A model generated the notes under the pieces. The model made no database searches. It was not told the origin of the DNA and saw nothing but the letters and a program-made list of their open reading frames with translations. DNA of 64,000 bases from positions 1-64,000 of the forward strand of contig JAQFVV010006295.1 of NCBI GenBank assembly GCA_028023455.1. The letters are read 5' to 3'. A program made the position numbers and the translations under genes. Shown piece by piece: positions 23,361-36,782 of this stretch (position 1 is the first letter of the stretch; each line of letters begins with the position of its first letter). Source of the stretch: Epiperipatus broadwayi. Its lineage: Eukaryota > Onychophora > Udeonychophora > Euonychophora > Peripatidae.

Positions 23361-25426
23361 AGACATATGTATAACTTATTTTATAACAGTGTAGTTATAA
23401 TGATAATAATATAAAATATGTTTGCATATAAATTGTCCAAGTGTTAAATAATTATAGTTAATGATGTAATGGTATCAATCAGGTTCATTCATTCATAGTT
23501 GAAACTATATTTGATTACTGTGAATTAGATATTACTTAGTTGAGTTTATATTTTATATATGCAGTTGTTTGTTTACTTTTAAATAGTTTATTTCACATCA
23601 GTATGGAAGAATACATTCCTAACTAGTTTTAATAAATTAGAGATCAGTCTCGAAATAAGCCATTCTGTACAACAAGTTGCAATTATATTAAATTAGTGTA
23701 GGGCCTAAAAGACCACTGTTATATGTATTGTTATATAAAGATAGTAGTTATGTTTTGTTGAATTACTATTCCTTATAGTTATTATTATACAAAAATAGCA
23801 CTGATGTCTATCTCATATAGAATATGTGTTGATACTAGGAAGCATATAAGTCAAAGAAATGTTTTATATTTATGGTTCAATATATGACTATAGTTATGTT
23901 TTAAGTTTATTGAAGTCAGGTTTAATGTACAATAAATATATTATATTATCTGTAAATATTGTAACCCTAACTAAATGAATATAAGCATAAAAAGAAATGT
24001 TAAAATAAAGATATTATTTCTTAAAACCAACTAAGCTAGCATGAAACAATAAATCTAAAGAAGGTTATAAAGTTTCCATGAAGATAATAACTTCTAGTTA
24101 AACTAGCCTTAAAATCCACAAACAAAATATTATGAAATAAATTTAATATTTGTCAAACCAATAAATAATTAATAATCAGGTCTATGGAATGAATATGAAA
24201 TTAAAATTATGAATTAAGTAAGAAATAAATTAGAATGTAGATGACTAAATGGCTGATGAAAATAAATAATAATTAAATAATAAAATAAAATGAGCCTAAG
24301 AGTGAAGAGAAGAAGAAGGTGTGTTAGAATAAGGAATGATTAAGATAATGGTAGAATAAGAGCTAATGAATGATTAAGATGATAATAGAATAAAATCCAG
24401 TGAAGGGTGAAACAATTATGATAATGAATTAAGATCAAATGAGAATGAAGAAATAAAAGAAAGATCAATCTGAAATAGGAGAACCATGTTGATGATGAAG
24501 AATGAAGAATGAGATCTTAAACTATAAACAAATATTGTATTAAGTAATAGTAAAATAAACTAAAATAAAATAAGGATTCCAGGCTTGACAAAACCAGAAT
24601 ATTCACCATAAACTCAAAACAAGCTATAAATTTTAAAACAAAAAAAAAAGAAATTTACACATTAAAGTTCTGCTGATTTTAATAAAACTGAAAATAACAT
24701 AACTCAAATCCAAGTACAATAAATAACTGTAGATATAAAATTTATAAATTCAAAATTACACTGTGAATTGGTAACTTATTCTTCTCAGGGTTCAAATAAC
24801 TTAAATATTATCATTTTACAACATATATCTGGGTCAGTGAGAGGGATTTTGCCACTACCCAAATATAGCAAACAAAATAGCTCATAATACAAAATAGAAT
24901 TAATACAGAATATTTATAAACTCCAATACCAATAATATTATAAACTTTAAGCTTTGAGAAATAGGAATAAACTTTTAATAAACTAAATACAATAACTTAC
25001 CAACTTTTTTTTATTAAATAATTATGGGCAATGTGATCAAGATTGGTGAATGATATATCTGATGGTTTAAATAAACAGGTTAAATCAAAATTAAGTGTTT
25101 TATCTTTAATATATTATTTAAAATAACATATGCCATCTAGGTTAACAATATTTTGATCATTAAGTGATGGTGCCTTACATGTACTTTTAAAATAGACGAT
25201 CTTAACAAGCTTATTATGGTACATTGATGCATAGTCCAATATGCTATATTAATTGATGATGACTAAGATAATGTGTTGATAGCAATAACAATAATAATGT
25301 GGATGATTAGCAATAAGACCACAGACAACTAAATAAATTTTTAAAACAACAAGATTTATTTACACTATTTACAAATTTTTTTTAAATATCAGAAATAATT
25401 GAATATCTATCTTTCAGAAACATTAT
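23361..25426. other. AT-rich DNA, nothing assigned
   Basis: No ORF beyond 60 codons. A purine-rich stretch of GAATAAG and GAAGATGA-type words lies at 24290-24510. No other structure seen. Confidence 0.45.
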
Positions 25427-26680
25427 ACAAAACAAGACAGAGACATTATATAAAACAAGGTATATCCTATTGAACACATGCATAATATATAAACTAGTAT
25501 AATAATGTGAAAGGCTGAGACCTTTGACAAATGTACTTTAAAAATGCTTAAATGACAGCCAATCAGATAGTAATAATGACTGCACAAAGAACTCTCATTT
25601 AAAACACAGGCCAGAGACTTTATGAGAAAAAGATGGAACCCAGCTTCTCCTCTACTTAAATTTATACATAAATAAGCCAGACTCAAGCATTTTGAACTAA
25701 AAGTGTGAATCTTTAAATACCTTCACATTTAATTCACTAAATATTATATATAAATAAACAGCATGTAATCTTTCGATTTACTACGCAGTAAATTTTCAAA
25801 TCTAATGAAATGATTGTAACAAATGTAAATATATTAATTTATTAAGCAGCTGTCATTTAAGCATTTTTAAAAGATATCTATCAAAGGTTCAGCCTTTCAC
25901 ATTATTGTTATTTTATCTGTTTGTGCTTAATAAATTAATATATTTACATTTATTACGATCATTTCATTAGATTTCAAAATTTACTGCATAGTAAATTGAA
26001 AGATTTCACATTGTTTATTTATATATAATATTTATTGAATTAAATGTGGTGTCTAAAGCTTCATGCTCTTAGTTCAAAATGCTTGAGTCTGGCTTATTTA
26101 TATTTAAATTTAAGTAGAGGAGAAGATGGGTTCCATCTTTTTCTCGTAAAACATCTGGCTTGCGTTTTAATTGAGAGTTTCTTGTGCAGTCATTATTACT
26201 ATCTGATCGGATGTCATTTAAGCATTTTTAAAGTGCATCTGTCAGAGGTTTCAGCCTTTCATGTTATTATTATTTCATCTGCTTGCACTTAATAAATTAA
26301 TATATTTATATTTGTTATGATCATTTCATTAGATTTGAAAATGTACTGCATAGTAAATCGAAAGATTTCATGTTGTTTATTTATATATAATATTTAGTGA
26401 AGGTGTTTAAAGCTTTATGCTCTTAGTTCAAAATGCTTGAGTCTGGCTTATTTATATATAAATTTAAGTAGAGGAGAAGATAGGTTCCATCTTTTTCTCA
26501 TAAAGTCTATGGCTTGTGTTTTAATTGAGAGTTAATTGTGCAGTCATTATTACCATCTCATTGGCTGTCATTTAAGCATTTTTAAAGCACATCTGTCAAA
26601 GGTTTCAGCTTTTCACATTATTATTATTTCATCTGCTTGTACTTAATAAATTAATATATTTATAAACTAATATAGTACAG
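25427..26680. repeat. ~355 bp repeat family: one inverted copy, two and a half tandem copies
   Basis: The word AATAAATTAATATATTTA recurs at about 25930, 26291 and 26643 (361 and 352 bases apart), with the intervening sequence closely similar, including GTCTGGCTTATTTATAT and GTAGAGGAGAAGAT. The same unit is present in reverse complement at 25427-25845. The inverted copy and the first direct copy meet near 25846. Each unit ends in the stem sequence TTTAAGCATTTTTAAA followed by a TTTCAGCCTTTCA word. The 80-odd-codon ORFs here are on opposite strands of the same repeat and not genes. Confidence 0.9.
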
Positions 26681-28581
26681 CGATACCTTCATTATCTCTA
26701 TCATTATCAGGTATGTTTCTCTTCTTTTATATTCTTGAACAGGAATGTTAAACTCTGTTTAACATATATAGGCATTCAAGTTACCAAATAAGTGAACACT
26801 TCAAAATTTAAAACTTAATGTTATAAAGCAGCAAGTTACACTATAGCTATTTTATTTATATCAGAATATGATAGCAATTATCATATGCAGCCCAAATAAC
26901 AATTATTATTATTTGATAGGATGAAATCTATTATATTAATTTGGGGACAGACATCAGAAGTCAAATGTATACATGACACCAAAATCTTGCCTATGTCCAC
27001 AACATAATCATTTTAACTATTAACCTGTCTTATCGATCCATTGGTGAATCACTGCTTGATGGAAATAAAATAACATTGCATATGTGTATTCCTTATTATG
27101 CTACATATACGTTTTATAATTACTAGTAAGTTTTGGTTGATTTGCTTGTAAACTGATGAAAGGGCTACAGCACAATGCATACACTATTCACAATTAGGCA
27201 AACACTATAGATAAACAAGTGTCCCAGAATCTAACTTTATCCTATCATTGCTATATAATTTTAAAATACCAAAAACTTCTCCATACACAGTGGAAAATAA
27301 CTACCTAATGTCATGAGCGATCAGACAATAAAGAGGGGCTCTACAAAACAACATTAAATAGTTGTACAATAATATGGCTGATTCCAATACCTTTTTCCTA
27401 GGTACAAAATGAGTGGACATTGTCTCATCACAGGGCAACAGAATATATGCCATGAATATAATCCTATCTAGGGATTAGTTGGGCTAACTAAGCATTAACT
27501 ATTTATCAGCCTTGACAATATAATCCTCTCATGGAATAACCAATGGGAGAGTACTTCATTTACCCATGCACAATATTAATGATATAATATTTGATGCCAT
27601 TATATGTGGCACATACTTATCAATGAAAACTATCACAAATCCTTATCAATACAATAGCAAGACAAAATAATTCTAACAACAAAAGCTAAAAGATAAATAT
27701 CCCACTTCCCAATGCATAAACTAATAGGGTATTAAACAAACCAACATTGTAAGTCAAATGACCATTAATTATTTTTAAAAATAATAATAATGCTTTTTGC
27801 TATAATAAGAAATACACATGCAGACAATGAAGAATAACATACATTCTATAATTAAAGTGGACATACTAAATTCATAAGCCAAATTTAATAAATATAAAAT
27901 GCTTATATAGAATACTTCACATAATAAGACCACTGTGTCATTATACAATATCTCTGACAAGTTATTCCGTCTGTTTACCTCTAAATAGAATATCAGAAGC
28001 TATTTTCAAAAATATAAGAGATGAGTATCTCTGTCTATATCTAGACAAACTAGATAGAATAGTAGATTTTAAACCAACCGGTAAAATAACAAAAAATATA
28101 TATAATAAATGTATATACCTTTGCATTAATCTGTCTTCAAAGCTATTATATATTTATACCACAATACTAAAAATATATATATTGGTTGTTGCTAAGGATT
28201 CAGCACAGCTAATCTTTATAATATTAAACTATTATATTATATATATATATATATCAAATAAATCATAATGGGATGTATATTTCAGATATTTATATATGTT
28301 GCATAAATAATTGGGTTTGGTCTATGCTATATTCCTATTCACACCTATGTTACAAGTGGATATATTATAATTATTAATAAGCTTTTATGCCACAACAAAT
28401 TTATATAGTTGTATTATATCATTATTTACGAGATTGTAAAATTTTTGTTTTGATTGTTTATAAAAGAATAGAAAATAATAATAAAGAGAAAACCAAGATT
28501 TTGTAGTTACATTTGTTTACATGTTGGAACATTTTTATATTTATAGTATATTATTAATTATAAACATTTTGATATGCATAT
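26681..28581. other. AT-rich DNA, nothing assigned
   Basis: No supported feature. A short AT dinucleotide run lies at 28230-28255. The stretch at 27150 resembling a hammerhead core was rejected. Confidence 0.45.
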
Positions 28582-28825
28582 ACTAATAACGTGAAAGGCT
28601 AAAACCTTTGACAGATGCACTTTAAAAATTCTTATGTGATAGTCAATCAGATGTAATAATGACTTTACGGGTTTTCTCATATTTCTGGCCTGTGTTTCAT
28701 AATTAAGAGTTCCATATGCAGTCATTATTACATCTGATTGAATGTCACATAAACATTTTTAAAGCGCATCTACTGAAGGTTTTAGCCTTTCATGTTATTA
28801 TTACATCATATGCTTGCTTAATAAA
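28582..28825. mobile_element. palindromic MITE-like element
   Basis: Arms of about 80 bases are inverted copies: the left starts GTGAAAGGCTAAAACCTTTG near 28590, the right ends with CTTTCAT after a GGTTTTAGC word near 28795. Both contain the same words as the end of the 355 bp family at 25427-26680, including the ATCAGATGTAATAATGACT step. The loop is about 60 bases. This is the compact, fully palindromic version of that family. Confidence 0.75.
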
Positions 28826-28929
28826 TTAATATATTTATGTGTATATGTAAATGTATGTATTTTTTTTTATTACTAAAAAAAATTTGTATAGAAAGAATTT
28901 AATTTTTTCTATCCATTGTAGTTGTAGGT

Positions 28930-29010
28930 CTTTAATTAATTAATCTTGACCTATCAAAAGAATTTGTTTTTATTAATTAATCTTGACCTATCAAAAGAAT
29001 TTGTTTTTAT
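28930..29010. repeat. short tandem duplication, ~37 bp unit
   Basis: The segment with AATCTTGACCTATCAAAAG and TTTGTTTTTA occurs twice back to back, near-identical. Confidence 0.85.
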
Positions 29011-29099
29011 CTAGAAAATGAGCCCAAGATGGAAACTCTATAATTTCCAAAATTAAAAAAAGTGTTCTTTAAAACATAAAAATTAAAAAAATGTATATG

Positions 29100-29900
29100 A
29101 AGTATAATTAATGGGTTATTGGCTAATGCAATAGCTCATAGGGGAGTATTGAAATTGGGCTGATGGATGGACCATGTGAGCTATCTACTAGGTGCGAAGA
29201 GGTCAGTTTGATTCTTGCTTGTCCAAGTGATATGACTGTTTGTTTTTGCTGAGAGGTCATTCATTATTATATTTTGTTTCAGATATCACCATTTGAGAGC
29301 AAAAGAAAGGTGAAATGATATTTGAAACTTAATCATTCATACAAGGTGTTGCTATCAGAGAAATTTCAGGAAAAGTTATCGAAATCAAAAGCAAGAAAAG
29401 AGAATAACCATTTTTGTCATAATGGCAGACATGGACCTCCAAGAAAATGACAGACACCATTGCTATCAATGAATCAAAAGTTTCTCAGAGCACTTAAATA
29501 GTTGACAACTCATTTCCCAATCTTGGAAAATCATATAAGAAACCCTAAAGCTGTGATTAATTAACTTATGACTCATAATTTGCAATCTGAATGAGATTAT
29601 AAGTAAAGCCAATTTTCTGTGGAAAAGTCTGTTGTGGGAAATATATATATTTGGAAATTATAGCCAAGTACCCTAGAAGAGATACCAGATTGAGATGGCC
29701 TTAACATATTTTCAAACTACACCTGCCCATTCCATCCTGATGCCCAGAAATGATTTAGAAGCCAGCATACCCTGATTGAAGGACATTACAATGTGCATTT
29801 GGTGAAAGGAAGCCTTATCTGCCCTGTTGAGTGGTTATATGGTCCGCTTTGAAGTCGAACCTGAAAGGAATTCAGAAGTTAAGATCAGTGTATATTTTAT
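29100..29900. other. higher-GC segment, possible eroded retroposon
   Basis: GC is above its surroundings and the text is less simple. The word GAGGTCAGTTTGATTCTTG near 29200 resembles a tRNA-type B box, and GAGCTATCTACT just upstream could be an A box. No ORF is conserved. A tRNA-derived SINE head is possible but unproven. Confidence 0.2.
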
Positions 29901-32900
29901 ATTAATTTTATGTTTCTATAAATAATTTATTTATTTATTCTTTACTTAATTGTATATTATAATTATTAGTCTTATTTAATCATTTGGAATATGTATAACA
30001 TTAGATGGTACTTACATGTGTGTCTAACCTAGATCCACCATGTGTAGGATCCTTCTATTTATTAATTCTTTAAATCACTACAGCAACACCTCATGTTGAG
30101 TGTCTTATGTCTGTATTCTTTATGCATCATTACTATGCATCCAAAATAAAGAGCCATAGATATTGCCATATAAAAAATATATATAATTTGAGAATGAGAA
30201 GATTGATGTGCCCATAATATTAAGATTTACAAACTAAAGGAATAAATGGTAGACATGCTTGTAAACCTCGGTATATTTTTTTCTTTTTAATATATTTGTC
30301 ACATAAAAGTAATTCATTATTTTGTTACTCTTAAAGTGGGAAGGGGAGTATAGACCACATGCATTATGCAATCATCTTAAAATATATTTTTTAAAAAGGA
30401 AGATGCTTTTGAATAGATATATCCAAACTTCTCTTTTAAAAAAAAAATGTCAATTTTTTTATGCTTGTTTTCTTTAAGTAAATCTTTAGCTTGATGAATC
30501 AATATCATATTACATAAACTAAAGGTAATAGTTTTAAAATGGGAAAATCTATATAGCAGAAGGTATAAATATGATTTTTCCATTTGTTAAAATAATACCA
30601 TGTATATATGTATTTAATGGAGGGAAATGAGAAAAATAAATGATACTATATTTCATATTTAAATCGTTTACTGCATAATTTATTTATTTTGATAAATTTT
30701 CTATTTGTAGTATATAATGATTATAGTTGTAGAACTGGAGAGCCAAACCACTTATTAACCAGAGATAAGAGAAATAAACAATATAATGAGCTAGTTATTG
30801 GGATGGCTTTACCAGGGAGTTACATTGGTTTTACTCTTATGTCTGAATCTATTAATATGATAGTGGTCATTTATATTTGCACACTCTCTCAGGAAGAAAA
30901 AAGGAGGATAAATAATAGTTTTTTTTACCAGGGATGGCACATCAAAGGTGTACAAAGACAGAAAAACAATGATCAACATTTAGGTAATTGGACAATATCT
31001 AACATAGGTTGAATCTCCTTCCACTAATAATTCTATTTGGGAATATATTTAGTCAACAATATTTTTGAGTGAATTATTATTGACTTTTAACTTAATGACA
31101 TATGTCACTTCATGCTCAGTGTGTATGTAGGTCATAAATATATAAGACTGGAGCAAAAGGATTTGGACCAGTACAATATATAACTTTAATAACATATTAA
31201 ACCCAACATACTATAATAATAAACATGAGTAATAAAAAAAAAAACATTTTTATCACATTTTACTTTATTCCCCTAGCTCATAGTTTATGTTCCTTTACAA
31301 ATTCTGCTGATAAGGGGAAATGACGTCATTATGGGCAAAACAATTTAGGAGTGATGAATCCATGTTTCCTTTTATATTTTATATTTGATCCTGGTACAGA
31401 AACATAGTAAAACACTCAAAATTTTGTAGCAATAGAAAAATAATTCCATAGGGCTTATTAATCTTTTCTGCAGACAATTTTTTTTTTTAAACTTATTAAG
31501 CTGTATTTTCAGGTTATCAACAAGAGAAAACTTTCTTAAAATTATTTTGTTGATTTTTTTTTCATCCATGGTAATTTAGTAAAACAATAAAAAAAAATGA
31601 TTCTAGTATTTTGAATCATTTCAAAGTGTTCTTGTTTACATTTAAAATTATTATTCATTCCCGCGTTCCAACGGTTATCAAGTAGATATTTGTTCATTTA
31701 TTTTCTTACATAATATAATGAATGGCTATTGTTTTCTTTTATAAGGATTTTCAGAAAATATATTTAATAATTGTGAGTTAAACATTTTCTTTTTTGCATT
31801 TATTAGTACTGTAAATGTATCTCAATTTTTATTTTAATGACGAATAAAATTAGCGCTCAAAAAATTTATCACACAATAGTTTGTTTTTTTTTTAAAAAAA
31901 TAATTACAATTAAATTTACAGATCTTATAAAGTCAGTAAACTTTCATTGTACCATTTAAAGTGAATTTTTATTTTGTTTGATTTAAATTTTAAAAGTTTT
32001 GTTCAAATTATTTTTAATCATATTTTTATTAATATTATAATTCACAATCAAAATGTATTTTTTCTTCTTTATTTATAAAGAGCGCTCAGAACATTTTTCT
32101 TCTTTTTTTTTTGCCCTTCTAAATAAAACATGCATAACTTTTAAATATATGTAATGACTAAAATAGGTGAAATAAAAGTTCATGCTTACAATTTCTTGTC
32201 CAGTCCAAAGTTTGAAGTCCCATTTTGTAAAATAATTAGTTTTCAATATGGCTCTCATTTTTTTTCCATTATGATACTCTAGCAATTTTCAATCAATAGA
32301 GAAGTAGAGAAAATGTACATAAGGAGGTAAAATTTCCTATTCCCTGGTTTTAAATTACAATATCTTTCAATCCTGTTCAATTCCAAACTAGTGCTATATT
32401 TCTTTCAGTTCTTTTTTTCTTTCTTTAATTTTGTAGATTTTAGATGTTGAAATCTTTCCTCTGATTTTTTACTTGATAGTCCCCCCTACAAACTCTGTTA
32501 AGTTATTTTTTTTATTTATTTATACCTTTTATTACATTGAATTGTAGTACAATTAAAAATAGACCAATGACAGCATAGTATGCATACAATTAGTAGTACT
32601 CCATCTACATTCATTCTTGATAATTAATCAGTATATTCAATATTAATTTAAACTACAATAAAAATATGCTTAAGGATTGTTTACAATTATTCATTTAAAA
32701 GACTTATAAATTTAATCTTTCCAATTATTATTTAATAATAATAAACTACAAAACATTTTTATACCCCCAAATTAATAATAATACTATTAAATTATCGTTT
32801 TATATTATTGAAACCTACAATGCGTATAAAATCTCTTCTACATTCAAGCAGATTTTCTAATGTATCTTGAACAGTCTAAGTTTTTATCATTTTCAGGATA

Positions 32901-33506
32901 TTTAAGGATATAATTTACTGAATTTTAAAGATGCAATTTAGCAAACACTATAACATACCATTGATGTAATTCATTGATTTTAATATTTTGCAATCATTGC
33001 TAATTAAAATTTAAACTTTTTCTGATTTGATTACTTAAATAAGGCTTGATATAATTGAGCCCAACCATACTGTTGCAATATATCATTACTACAATATAAA
33101 TGGAGAGTAACATTAATCTTAACAATGAAATCCTGGACATTTGAGTGTAATAATTGTCTTTCTACATACATATAGAATAAGACAATAATGTATAAAGATT
33201 AAAAAAACTTTGTTAAAAGGAAATAAATTGAATATTATTTAATAATTATATTTGGCAATCAAACTATTATTATCTAATTTGTTAACTTCTTTAAATGTAA
33301 GATTGTATGGTCTATCCTCATTGAACAGAAGTAGTTTAGTATTAAACATGGATATTGTATGTGATGGTCATCATTAATCTGTGAAATAAAATATTGTTTT
33401 AAATATTCATAAGTTGGTTTAGTCAAAGTCAGATGGTACCCATATAAATAAATTAAATGTTAATCATTGAAATATTCATAGTTTAACCATTAGCATATAT
33501 ATATAT
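29901..33506. other. AT-rich DNA, nothing assigned
   Basis: Only chance-type ORFs are present; a 107-codon plus-strand ORF at 30689-31012 has balanced composition but no recognised domain, no clear start context and no splice evidence I trust. Confidence 0.4.
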
Positions 33507-34986
33507 TGTAACGGGTGAAAGATCTTTGAGATTCGCATATACTGACCACGGGGGCACCACTAACTTGAAAATAGGAATTAGACATTTATTTTAAGGGTTG
33601 ACAGGATATGCGAATCAAAATGCACCGAACGAAACTCAGGGAGGAACAAGATATCTTAAATATTGTTTAGACAGTTGAGAAATCAAAGCACAAAGACAAA
33701 CGTCAGCCAAATTAAATTTATAACAATTTATTAATTGTATTAAAAGTTGGTCAATAGAGTGAAGACATCTAGCCAGAATACAAAAGTGGCTTATAGTAAC
33801 ATACGCGTATTTACCAGAGATTGCACAAGAGTATGACAAACATGAAGGCATTAAACATTTTGGCAGCAAAATTCTCTCACTTAAAATATAAGAAATGGTT
33901 AGGCTAATATGTTCTTGCTTGCCAGTTGTAAAATTACAAAAACAAACAACAACTCTAGCTCCCTGAATCAGAGATAATAAAACAGTTACTCTCCCACCGG
34001 ATAATCAATGAAATCAGCGCGGATGTTCGAGCAGTAATATTCTAACTACTGTCGTTAAAACGCCACAGGACTGCTGTGCATAATATTACATTCAAAGTAA
34101 ACATGGTTCATCTCACATACAAGACAGCAAAAGATATTTGATTACAATCTTACGTAATCCAGAAAGAAAAGACTACTTTCAGACAACCCGAAGAAATAAC
34201 TTGACAAATAGCCAGCAAAAAGATTTTATTTGCACAAAAGCACAAACAATAAAACACATTTAAAGATTCTTTATTTTACAACTAAGGGCAGGTGAATAAA
34301 TAAAGATTATGAAAACTGCCAATGTGTTTTGTAATAGTTAATGAAATAATCAGGTATATATTAAACATATAATATAATCACCTAAAGCACCTCCTGATAA
34401 ATGAAAATTGCAAACAAACTTGGAATCTTAAAACTAAGATTCCAAGACACACTTTACATACTAGAAAAGATAAATACAGATAATAAATAATTAATACAAC
34501 CTTATAACATACTTGTCATTAGATTGAGCAGAGATTTAATTAAACGCAATTTATTTACCCTGGCTGGAACAGGAAAAAGTTTAGCTTACGGTAAGGCAGA
34601 GTTCTAGTGATTTCATGACGAGTGTGCACTTTTGACAATAGTTCCTCTTTCTGGTGATTTCTCTTAAAGGCAAGTGTTGAGGTAAATTGGGAATCCGGCT
34701 ATGTCAGAGTTTTATGGCATGACTGAAGAACAGCTTGGAGCCTGAGGCTCGTCTTTATTTGAATTAGCACTGCATCTGAAGGTTTCCAATATGAATAGCA
34801 GCGATTGTTGACATCTTGAAAGCAAATTTCAAAGATTTCTTAAATGCTCCAACTGCGATTAATAAGAAGTTGAATTAAGCGTTTTTAAAAACAGCTTCTT
34901 GCTCCTCTCCTCACAAGCAACCTTGTCTTAATATCAGAATAATAGCAACTACCTCCTTTCTGGCAGGCTATAGTTACCTCGCTACA
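33507..34986 (-). repeat. 3' LTR of Ty3/gypsy element, complete
   Basis: Starts TGTAACGGGTG and ends CTACA on the plus strand, giving TGTAGCGAGG on the minus strand, a short imperfect inverted repeat. A purine-rich run ending CACAGGAAA precedes it in element orientation, fitting a polypurine tract. The first ~717 bases match the LTR at 40035. The right border at 34986 rests on these end signals, because the partner LTR is truncated. Confidence 0.8.
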
Positions 34987-35599
34987 TTTCCTGTGAAAAA
35001 ACTTCCTTATTGACAAATTCTATACCTCAGTCAGGGCAAATATTAATTTCCCACTCAGTCCAATTTAAGAATTCCAACCAGGAATTAGTGTATCCAAAAT
35101 AACAAATACAAAACTAAATCTCCGCTTTTAGATTTTTAGAATTAACTTTAAAAACGATTAAAATAAAAGCAACAGGAATATATAATTAGCAAGCTTGCCT
35201 GTTTTTAATCAAATTGATTAAAACAGTTGGTGAAAGTATACTATTTTAAAATAAATCAATTTTATAAAAAAAGTAGTGAAAGTAAACTATTTTAAATATA
35301 AATCAATTCTATTAACAAAAATTAAAATGCCCTATTTAAATATAACCGAGTATATGTTTTAATACAAGTACTTTTTTTTTTATCAAATAATAATAAGCAA
35401 TTTTAACATTAGTAATAAAACCATTGAATCGGAAATAAATTTGGTTCAACTGCCTCAATACCTGATCAAAAAAAAATTCCTATAACTTCCCTTTTTTTTT
35501 AAACGTGTTAACCCCCCCCCCTGCAAAATGCCAGCTGGACATTTGTTATATGTGTTAACTGCAATCAATCGCTTTATTGCATCTATGATAATTTTTGCT

Positions 35600-36778
35600 A
35601 CTTACCTAGGCCAGACTTGTCTTCCAGAAGAAGGCATTCTGACCATTTTTTTTTATAGTAAAAGGTCCATCATATATTGGAAAAAAAATTTTGTATTGAT
35701 GCCTTGTTGGATTGCTCACATGAGGTTTTCTGACATAAACCCAATCACGAGTATTGAATTGGCAAGGATTTCAGTTTGCATGCCTTATGCGCAATTCAGC
35801 CATGTGTTTTAATTTTATCCTAGCCTTTTCTTTGTGCCTCTCTTCATTAGGATTATCATGATTGATGGATAATGGAGCTTTGATAAGTATAGGATAATTT
35901 TTTATGAAATGCAGCCTAATGGGAGTAAACCCTGTGGACTCATTTAACATCCAATTAATATAATTAACAACATTCTCAGTCTGTTTCACCCATTCTCTGT
36001 CATTCTGGTTGACATACAACTGGAATAAATGGTTAAGCTCTCTCATGACCCGCTCACAGGGATTAGATTGAGGGTTGCTTAAGGATGTTAATAAATGTTT
36101 TATATCCTGTTGCTGGAGCCAATGCTTCCACTGGCGAGATTTAAAGGGTGTTCCATGATCCAAGAGTATACATTGAGGCTTGCCAATTTTAGGAATTTGC
36201 TGCTCTTGTAATACTTTGATAGTGCTTAAAGCATCAGCCTTTCTTAATGGATAAGCTGTCACATATTTTGAAAAGACATCATGCATGACAACTAAGAACC
36301 GGTATCGCTGATACGCTGGTAATGGACCATAAAAGTCAATAGCTAGTAACTCATTAGGATTCTGAGCTAGAATGGGTTGCAAGACTCCCATAAAATTTTC
36401 ATTTACAGGTTTCATTCCAGAACATGTGTGGCAACTTCTGAAAACTGATAAAATATTTGAGTACATCCCTGGCCAATAAAATAATTCTCGGAGCACCTAC
36501 TCAACCTTATGTGGTCCAAAATGTCCATACAGACAATGCACATATCCAATTAAATGATTCCTAATGTTTTTAGGTATGAGGGTTCTCCATGAACCCTCTT
36601 TTGCAGTAATCTTGTATTGAAGGACACCGTCCTCAATATGATAAATTCCTTCTTGTTGTTCTAACTTGGATAGGTCCATTGGTGAGGGATTCTGGGCTCC
36701 ATTTTTGTAGGCTACCATTGGAGCATAATCCAGATTGCTTGCCTGTATTTCTGGTAGTTTCCGTAAATCCTGTTTCAC
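35600..36778 (-). pseudogene. integrase of Ty3/gypsy element
   Basis: From 36778 the minus strand encodes the zinc-binding domain: a YHIEDGVLQYK segment, HCLYGHFGPHK, then after one in-frame stop at 36497 FRSCHTCSG. The catalytic core follows in the ORF 36496-35771, with aspartate in LLAIDFYGP, aspartate in CILLDHGTPF and glutamate in PCERVMREL, the D-D-E triad. Beyond the stop at 35771 the frame resumes with DWVYVRKP and YDGPFTIKK, the GPF/Y module at the C-terminus. The enzyme would insert element DNA. At least two stops disable it. Confidence 0.9.
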
Positions 36779-36782
36779 GGAA

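Noticed and set aside
27140-27190. CTGATGA followed by a CAGCAC word, resembling a hammerhead core
   Set aside because: The GAAA element is missing and stems cannot be drawn.
30689-31012. 107-codon plus-strand ORF
   Set aside because: Composition is more balanced than most, but there is no motif, partner exon or duplication to support it as a gene.
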